A program made the position numbers and the translations under genes. Below, piece after piece: positions 21,775 through 27,010 of a stretch of DNA of 27,010 nt. The notes under the pieces are model-generated. The model was not told where the DNA came from. It saw nothing but the letters and a program-made list of their open reading frames with translations, and searched no databases. Location: the NCBI GenBank assembly GCA_035544835.1, contig DASZZV010000314.1, forward strand, positions 1 to 27,010. The letters are read 5' to 3'. Source of the stretch: DASZZV01 sp035544835 (GTDB taxonomy: Bacteria > Acidobacteriota > Thermoanaerobaculia > Gp7-AA8). Each line of letters opens with the position of its first letter. The stretch's first letter is position 1.

Positions 21775-21924
21775 GACGTCTGGGTGAAGTCGAAGGAAGA
21801 AGCCATTGAATGGGCCTCGCGCTGCCCAGCCTCGGAGAATGAGATCATCGAGGTTCGCCAGGTGCAGGAGCTCTCTGACTTTCCCGCCGATGAGCAGAAA
21901 GCCGCTTCCGGTAAGCGGAATTGA
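21775..21924 (+). pseudogene. C-terminal fragment of a YCII-domain protein
   Basis: The segment DVWVKSKEEAIEWASRCP, then ENEIIEVRQVQELSDFP, matches the end of YCII/DGPF-type small proteins. The front half of the domain is gone. An in-frame ATG at 21727 could drive a 65-aa product, but its first 16 residues do not fit the family. The stop codon lies inside the AT-rich hairpin C. Confidence 0.7.
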
Positions 21925-21983
21925 AAATTGTAAATTGAAAATTGAAAAAGTAAGGACGGTGAATTTTCAATTTTCAATTCCGC
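21915..21983. repeat. AT-rich hairpin of 7-bp units, copy C
   Basis: The 16-bp arms gcggaattgaaaattg (21915-21930) and complement (21968-21983) are separated by 37 bp. The left side continues with more 7-bp units (taaattg, aaaattg). The stop codon of the YCII fragment falls within the left arm. Confidence 0.85.
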
Positions 21984-22064
21984 CGACTCGGGTGTTCTAA
22001 TCGGCGGCCGTGGCGGGCAAGGATGTCCATGACGCGGTCGAGGCAGAGTGGCCGATCGCACGAT

Positions 22065-22070
22065 TATAAT
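22065..22070 (+). promoter_or_regulatory. TATAAT overlapping the start of the small membrane protein gene
   Basis: TATAAT overlaps the ATG at 22069 and lies 7 nt before an in-frame GTG at 22078. If it is a real -10, transcription starts at about 22077 and the GTG would be used as a leaderless start. Confidence 0.35.
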
Positions 22071-22524
22071 GGCGACCGTGCCGGTCTCTCTGAAGCTCCG
22101 CCGGATTCTGGCCGCGATCGTCTACGTTTTCCTTCTTGTCGGGGCTTACTACCCTGGCTATCTCAGGTTCCTGCTGATGAACCACGCGGCCATGGCGCGG
22201 CACTACGAGGGGCTTCCCGATGAGACGGCTCCTGACTATCCCCGATTTCTCGACGAGGTCCGCAACCGGACCCCCGCAGGCAGTTCCATCGCCATTGTCT
22301 TTCCTGCACGGCAGTGGGACAGACTGTACCGCTACGCCTATATACGGGCCAGCTACAAGCTGGCGGGCCGAAGAGTCGTGCCGCTGATCAAGCCGGCTGG
22401 TGGGAAGGCTCCGGGTCGGATCCGAGAAGCTGACTATCTCGCTCTCTTCTCCACCCGGCTCGACCACGAGCCGCCGCCACTCTGGAGCGGCTACCGCGGC
22501 CAGCTCATTCGAGCTCGACGATGA
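22069..22524 (+). CDS. Small membrane-anchored protein coupled to a GT-C-like gene
   Basis: The 151-aa protein has one N-terminal TM helix (about 10-28, RRILAAIVYVFLLVGAYYPG) followed by an exported domain with DYPRFLDEVRNRTPAGSSIA, IVFPARQWDRLYRYAYIRAS and YKLAGRRVVPLI. The pattern resembles the soluble C-terminal domains of GT-C membrane proteins, here on its own. I do not recognise a named family. It overlaps the next gene by ATGA, so the two are translated together and probably act together. The start may be ATG 22069 or the in-frame GTG 22078. Confidence 0.65.
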   Translation: MATVPVSLKLRRILAAIVYVFLLVGAYYPGYLRFLLMNHAAMARHYEGLPDETAPDYPRFLDEVRNRTPAGSSIAIVFPARQWDRLYRYAYIRASYKLAGRRVVPLIKPAGGKAPGRIREADYLALFSTRLDHEPPPLWSGYRGQLIRARR

Positions 22525-23876
22525 CGCCGGTTCTCGCCGCTCTTCTTCTGATCGCCGTAGTGGGAGGTCCCTTCGCATCTCTGGTCGGACCTTTTCCCCG
22601 ACGCCGTACATCCATCGCCCTCGGGTTTCTTTTCGGCTGCGTCGTCGTCGCTACAATCCTGTTGAGTCTAACTCTTCTTTCGATCCGCTGGTCGCGAACC
22701 TCCGTATTGCTCCCGCTCTTCATCATGCTCGCGTTGGCGATCGTTTTTACACACTCGGCTCGCGTGGCCCACGAGACCCCGGCGCAGTCCGGCCAGCCAG
22801 CCGGGCCATGGCCCCGGATTTTCGATTGCGGCACGCTCCTCGTTCTGCTCGGATACTTCCTCTACGCCACTGCGACCGCTCCCTGGAACTGGGACTTCTG
22901 GGCGATCTGGGGACTGAAGGGGCGCGCCTTCTGGGAAACGCGCGGCATCGACTGGAGTTTCCTCACCCGCCCTGACAATTCCTTTGTCCAGCCCGCCTAT
23001 CCGCCGCTCATTCCTCTTCTCTTTGACTTCATTGCCACGCTGGCGGGGCGATGGACCGATCGCTATCTCGGGCTCCTCAATTTTGCTTTTGGCGTCGCGC
23101 TCCTCGTGATCGTCAGAGACTTTCTCGACGAAGAGATCGGCCCCTTCTACGCGGCCCTTTCCACTCTCGGGCTGACCACCTGCTGCCTGACTGACTGGAT
23201 CGGACTGGCAGAAGGGGGTTTCATTTCCCTTTCGATGACCGGACTCCTGCTGATGCGCCGGGCGCTCGCCGCGCGCTCGCGGCGTCTGCTGCTTGCCAGC
23301 GCCGTGCTGCTTGGATTCGCCGCCGTCACGAAGCAGGAGGGCATTTCACTGATCATCGCCACAGGGCTCGCTCTTCTCACCACCCCCTGGGGCCGGACCC
23401 TTCCGGTAATCCGTGACTTCACCCTCTCCGCCATTCCTTCAGTCACCTGGGCCATCATCGGGCTCGTGCATCACCTCTCCAACGACGTGTTCTTTGCCGC
23501 CGACGCCGGGCGACGTTTCGTAACGCACCTTCATCATCCCGAGTCGCTTCTTCAGCCGATGCTTGCCGATGGGGACGCCAGACTATCGCTCTGGGTCCTC
23601 GCTGCCGTTGCCTTCGCCCTGGCAGGCCCGCGTTTCGTGAGAAGCGAGCGGTTTCTGCTCATCGCGCTCCCGTGCCAGGTAGCGTTCTTCATCGGCGCCT
23701 ACCTCATCAGTACGATGGACCTCGCATGGCATATCGCCACCTCATGGGGACGGGTCACCGAGCAGGTCAACGCGCCTCTGCTCTACCTCGCTTGCGTAGC
23801 CCTGGCAACCACATTGGGACAGGAGAAACTCACTGATGCAGGGTCAGCAGAAACGATTTCTTTATCTGACCGCTGA
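22521..23876 (+). CDS. Polytopic membrane protein, probable GT-C glycosyltransferase
   Basis: The 451-aa protein has about ten TM segments (for example LAALLLIAVVGGPFASLVG, RTSIALGFLFGCVVVATILL and LLVLLGYFLYATATAPWNWD). The WNWDFWAIWGLKGRAFWETR segment after TM4 sits where GT-C enzymes hold their catalytic Asp, and it is followed by PAYPPLIPLLF, a feature common in this group. A cytoplasmic loop RRALAARSRRLL and the sequence AAVTKQEGISLIIA resemble the 'K-E/Q' motif of the fold. Likely role: transfer of a lipid-linked sugar in the periplasm, with the small partner encoded directly upstream. It ends 35 nt from the convergent DoxX gene. Confidence 0.65.
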   Translation: MTPVLAALLLIAVVGGPFASLVGPFPRRRTSIALGFLFGCVVVATILLSLTLLSIRWSRTSVLLPLFIMLALAIVFTHSARVAHETPAQSGQPAGPWPRIFDCGTLLVLLGYFLYATATAPWNWDFWAIWGLKGRAFWETRGIDWSFLTRPDNSFVQPAYPPLIPLLFDFIATLAGRWTDRYLGLLNFAFGVALLVIVRDFLDEEIGPFYAALSTLGLTTCCLTDWIGLAEGGFISLSMTGLLLMRRALAARSRRLLLASAVLLGFAAVTKQEGISLIIATGLALLTTPWGRTLPVIRDFTLSAIPSVTWAIIGLVHHLSNDVFFAADAGRRFVTHLHHPESLLQPMLADGDARLSLWVLAAVAFALAGPRFVRSERFLLIALPCQVAFFIGAYLISTMDLAWHIATSWGRVTEQVNAPLLYLACVALATTLGQEKLTDAGSAETISLSDR

Positions 23877-23911
23877 CCTTCTCCTCGCTCCGGTGAGCAT
23901 CGACTTCGGAG

Positions 23912-24343
23912 TCAGGGTCGAGCGCCATCATTTCCCGCACTGCGGGCGATCATCGCGTCGATGCTCCAGTTGCCGGCGCCGGCGAATATCAGGTAGAGGA
24001 AGAAGAAGCAGAAGAGCACCGCCGGCACGCCGTTGTTCGTGGTCGGGAAGAAAGACTGCGGGAAGTGGAATTGAAAGTAGGCCACGGCCATCTGGCCGGC
24101 CAGGACGAACGCGACTGGTCGTGTGAACAGCCCAAGGACGATGGCCAGCCCTCCGACCAACTCGAGAATCCCGCCGATTCCGATCTGCGACATCACCGCG
24201 ATCGGCGGCATCGGCATCGGGCTTGGCGGATAACCGAACAGGATTGTCGTCCCGGCCGTCAGGAAGATCAGCCCGGCCACGATGCGGAAGATGCTCAGCA
24301 TCCTGCCGGTCCATGGCGATGGCGAAGTTTCGAAGATAGACAT
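23912..24343 (-). CDS. DoxX-family membrane protein
   Basis: The 143-aa protein has four TM helices: MLSIFRIVAGLIFLTAGT, IGIGGILELVGGLAIVLG (with the conserved Glu, G-E/GGL region), AFVLAGQMAVAYFQFH and VLFCFFFLYLIFAG. The order and the FTRPVAF loop match DoxX. The start at 24343 is fixed by aaggag 6 nt upstream; an earlier ATG at 24364 is less likely. DoxX proteins accompany redox or sulfur enzymes, but no such gene is next to it here. Confidence 0.9.
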   Translation of the reverse strand: MSIFETSPSPWTGRMLSIFRIVAGLIFLTAGTTILFGYPPSPMPMPPIAVMSQIGIGGILELVGGLAIVLGLFTRPVAFVLAGQMAVAYFQFHFPQSFFPTTNNGVPAVLFCFFFLYLIFAGAGNWSIDAMIARSAGNDGARP

Positions 24344-24387
24344 ATGCGACTCCTTGTTGTTCATGCTCGAGGTTTGTGAGCCTTCCT

Positions 24388-24520
24388 GCTACATCCTGGC
24401 CAGGTAGTCGGCGAGGCGAGCCACGGTTTGCCTGCCGCCCTCGATGGCGCCGAACGTATCGACGGTGAAATCGCCTCAGGGGCCGTGGTCAAGATCCCCT
24501 TTGTAACGCAGTTTCGCGAT
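24388..24520 (-). pseudogene. Remnant of a small protein gene, family uncertain
   Basis: On the minus strand, IAKLRYKGDLDHGP, an in-frame TGA, and GDFTVDTFGAIEGGRQTVAR then LADYLARM-stop read like the C-terminal part of a real protein, possibly SRPBCC-like. It has no start and is interrupted. It lies upstream of the DoxX gene on the same strand. Confidence 0.4.
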
Positions 24521-24589
24521 TCACGTTGTAGGTTACGATGAGCTCCAGCAGATGAATTTGCGGCCGGTGAACGACTTCGATTGGGCCCG

Positions 24590-27010
24590 ATGAGGCGGCT
24601 CCGCTCCGCACTCTCGCTACGGTGCAGCCGCTTCGTCCGCAAGCACCGGGAGATCCTTCTGCTGATGATTGCATTCAATGCGATCGTCTTTGCGCCGATG
24701 ATTTTCGGCGGCCGCATCCTTTCGCCGAACGACGTTTACTACAACTATGATCCATGGCGATCGGTGCGCGGAATTCACGCTCACAACTCAATCCTTCACG
24801 ATCCGGCCTTCGCTTACGGCACCCTCATCTCACTGCTGAAAACCGACTGGCCCTCATTCCATTGGAACCGCTGGGTAGCCTCGGGAATCCCCGGCTTCGG
24901 TTCGGTCGGCTCGGCCGTTTTCTCCCCTTTCATCATCATTCCGGGCTTCGTTCTTCCTCTGCTTTTTTTCTTTGCCGGCGTGGTTCTGCTGAAGTTGAAT
25001 GCCGGCTGCATCGGTGCGTACCTCTGGCTTCGAGAGGAGAGGATCGGTCGCCGGGGAGCGGCAATCGGCGCGGTCGTTTTCACCGGCGCAGGGTCGTATG
25101 TGGTCTGGTGGTTGTGGCAGGGGACCAACGCTACGACGCTTTACCCCTTCGCCTTTCTGTTCGTCGCGCGTGCCTTTCATCGAAAGACAAATTCGATCGT
25201 CGGAGTCTTTGTACTTGCTGCGGCGTTCATCCTCTCCGGATTCCCGGCAACGGTTGTTTACGCGCTGTATCTGCTCGTTCTGTACACGCTTTTCCTCAGC
25301 GCTCGCAGTCGCTGGTTTCCAGTGAGGGAATTCACGCGCGGAACATTTGCCGCCGCTCTGGCGCTCATCACATTGATGCCGATGATCGTGCCTTTCGCGG
25401 CAATCCTGCGGCAGACTGGCTATCTCTCGACGCGAGCGCACGCCGGTGAGCTTGCGCCCTTTGCGCCGGCTCATCTCGCCGCTTTCGTGAATCCATACCG
25501 CCTCGGGGATCCCACCGCAAAAGTGTGGCCAGGCCCGGACGATCCGAGCATTTTCATCGAGACGACTGTTTACCTCGGGCTCGTCACCATTCCCCTGATT
25601 TTCGTTGCGATCTTCGTAGGGCATCGGAAGGAGCGATGGTTCTGGATCGGGGTGCTGATCGCGCTCATCGCCCTGCTCTTCTTCAACACGCGCTGGACGA
25701 GTCTCGTCGGCGGGCTGCCTGGGATTCGGTTCTCATCACCAACGAGGCTTCGCGTGCTCCTGCCGCTGGCCGCCGCATATCTCGCCGCGACTGGCGCTCG
25801 CGGAATTGATGGGCTGACTCGAAAGAGCCGAAGAAACTCCCCTGGAATGAGGTTCGTAGTCCTTGCGATCGGTCTGCTCCTCGTAATCGATCTGGCGCGT
25901 TTTGCGAAACACTTCCTGACCTATCTTCCGCCCGACGTGGCACGGCTGCCGGAGACCGAGACCATTGCCTGGCTTCACAAGGCGGCGGGACCGGCGCGCG
26001 TTGCGCCGATGTTCGACGCGCTGCTTCCGAACTCCGCCGAGTGGATGCGCTTCGAGGATGTACGGGGCCAGTTCACTCTGGAAGCCTGGTATAGACGACT
26101 GCTGCAGCGAATCGATCCTGGATGCTGGGGCCGGGCCAATACCTCGCTGCAATTCAACGCCCTTACCGCCGACCTGAGAGACCCGATCTGGTCGATGCTG
26201 AATGTCCGCTACTTTGTGGAGCAGCCTTCGATCGACATCATCCGATGGCAGATTGAGGGAGCCTCGAAGCCGGCCGAGCCGGGTTCCGGGCAGATCACAC
26301 TCTCGTCGGGCCAGAGTGCTCGACGGCTGGTCAACGTCAGCGATCGGGCCGTCTACTCCCTCGCCATCGGAGCTGAGATCGTGAGTGCCCGAGGCGAGGT
26401 TCGGGCACGTCTGCTCGCGCCGGGCTCGGGCGTTGTCGTGATGGAGCGGACCTTCGGAGCAGACGAGCTTCGGAGGCTGACGAAAATCTATCTGCCACTC
26501 CCGCGGGGAGAGCGTCGAGGGGATCAGTTGATTGTCGAGGTGCTGGCAACTGGAGCGACGATCCGGTTACCGGCGGCTGCGGCAAAACCGTCCGAGCTCG
26601 GGGTCACCTTGATCGAGTCTCCGCTCCTGAAGGTCGCAGAGCTCAAGGATGGACGAATCTTTGAAAACCTCGCGGCGCTGCCGCGGTTCTACCCGGTCTG
26701 GTCGGTGAGGCAGATGTCGTTGGATGCGATGCTGGCCGATCGCAAGATCGATTTCGGGGAAGAGTGCATCGTTCCGGGCACCGTGCCGGCGATGCCGATG
26801 GCGACGATCGCTGCCGTTCCACGAGCCGCGCGTCGTGCCGACATCCGCATCGAGCGCTACGACAGTCGCGGCAGCCATCTCCATGTTTCCTCGGTCGTGC
26901 CGTATCTGCTGGTCAGCTCGGAAAAGGTGAACGAAGACCTCGGCGTTAGACTCGACGGCGCAGCCGCTGACGTTTTCGTCGTGAACGGCGGTTTCGCTGC
27001 GATGGCCATG
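24590..27010 (+). CDS. YfhO-family membrane protein (3' end outside the window)
   Basis: The frame from ATG 24590 stays open to the window end (807 codons, no stop). An N-terminal TM (LLLMIAFNAIVFAPMIFGG) is followed by RILSPNDVYYNYDPW, the acidic loop typical of YfhO/GT-C proteins. WPSFHWNRWVASGIPGFGSV and many TM helices follow (FSPFIIIPGFVLPLLFFFAG, GAVVFTGAGSYVVWWLWQ, SIVGVFVLAAAFILSGFPAT), then a long exported C-terminal domain with SHLHVSSVVPYLLVSSEKV near the end. YfhO of Gram-positive bacteria is linked to glycosylation of lipoteichoic acid; in this Gram-negative context the target is unknown. There is no clear Shine-Dalgarno sequence; TTG 24581 is an in-frame alternative. Perhaps 80-100 residues are missing. 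Confidence 0.8.
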   Translation, partial: MRRLRSALSLRCSRFVRKHREILLLMIAFNAIVFAPMIFGGRILSPNDVYYNYDPWRSVRGIHAHNSILHDPAFAYGTLISLLKTDWPSFHWNRWVASGIPGFGSVGSAVFSPFIIIPGFVLPLLFFFAGVVLLKLNAGCIGAYLWLREERIGRRGAAIGAVVFTGAGSYVVWWLWQGTNATTLYPFAFLFVARAFHRKTNSIVGVFVLAAAFILSGFPATVVYALYLLVLYTLFLSARSRWFPVREFTRGTFAAALALITLMPMIVPFAAILRQTGYLSTRAHAGELAPFAPAHLAAFVNPYRLGDPTAKVWPGPDDPSIFIETTVYLGLVTIPLIFVAIFVGHRKERWFWIGVLIALIALLFFNTRWTSLVGGLPGIRFSSPTRLRVLLPLAAAYLAATGARGIDGLTRKSRRNSPGMRFVVLAIGLLLVIDLARFAKHFLTYLPPDVARLPETETIAWLHKAAGPARVAPMFDALLPNSAEWMRFEDVRGQFTLEAWYRRLLQRIDPGCWGRANTSLQFNALTADLRDPIWSMLNVRYFVEQPSIDIIRWQIEGASKPAEPGSGQITLSSGQSARRLVNVSDRAVYSLAIGAEIVSARGEVRARLLAPGSGVVVMERTFGADELRRLTKIYLPLPRGERRGDQLIVEVLATGATIRLPAAAAKPSELGVTLIESPLLKVAELKDGRIFENLAALPRFYPVWSVRQMSLDAMLADRKIDFGEECIVPGTVPAMPMATIAAVPRAARRADIRIERYDSRGSHLHVSSVVPYLLVSSEKVNEDLGVRLDGAAADVFVVNGGFAAMAM

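Noticed and set aside
21582..22061. Minus-strand frame crossing the AT-rich hairpin C and the DoxX/YCII region
   Set aside because: It translates the repeat and both pseudogenes in wrong frames and shows no recognisable domain.
24754..25449. Open frame inside the YfhO gene region in another plus-strand frame
   Set aside because: The YfhO frame through the same DNA gives clear membrane helices and family motifs; this one is Arg/Ser-rich and has none.

Overview
The window is high-GC bacterial chromosome with Gram-negative genes: an outer-membrane porin end, a TolC/MFP/RND efflux operon, outer-membrane barrels and lipoproteins. The GT-C and YfhO membrane proteins, the Ser/Thr kinase, the DinB/VOC/YCII/DoxX-type proteins and the many palindromic intergenic repeats would suit an Acidobacteriota-like lineage. 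That placement is inference; no rRNA or marker gene is present. I see no tRNA, rRNA, CRISPR array, transposase or phage gene.

1-3.3 kb: end of an outer-membrane porin followed by a small PstS-like periplasmic protein; a repeat-rich spacer with a 52-bp inverted repeat; then a minus-strand pair encoding a PAP2 phosphatase and an outer-membrane barrel. 3.3-10.9 kb: a PepSY-domain exported protein with its own terminator, then a tightly coupled four-gene efflux operon (TolC, membrane fusion protein, RND pump, beta-propeller lipoprotein) in which every junction is an ATGA overlap.

10.9-16 kb: hairpin repeats, an L,D-transpeptidase, a very short metallothionein gene (46 aa, minus strand), a large polytopic GT-C-like membrane protein, and a Ser/Thr protein kinase with an N-terminal zinc ribbon.

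16-22 kb: a decayed, repeat-rich stretch. It holds a frameshifted M1-peptidase remnant, a small CxxC protein, a secreted protein of unknown function, a membrane-anchored HExxH peptidase, a DinB protein, a methyltransferase missing its SAM-binding core, a VOC protein, a DoxX-like gene without a start codon and a YCII fragment. Three AT-rich hairpins built of 7-bp units (around 17.3, 19.3 and 21.9 kb) stand out from the GC-rich background and are the least explained structure here.

22-27 kb: a small membrane-anchored protein coupled to a GT-C-like membrane protein, a DoxX protein on the opposite strand, a gene remnant, and a YfhO-family membrane protein cut by the window end. With the 12.3-14.2 kb gene these suggest envelope glycan or lipid-linked sugar chemistry. 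I found no known defence or secretion system. The strongest candidates for something under-described are the 7-bp-unit hairpins, the coupled GT-C pair, the efflux-linked propeller lipoprotein and the metallothionein.
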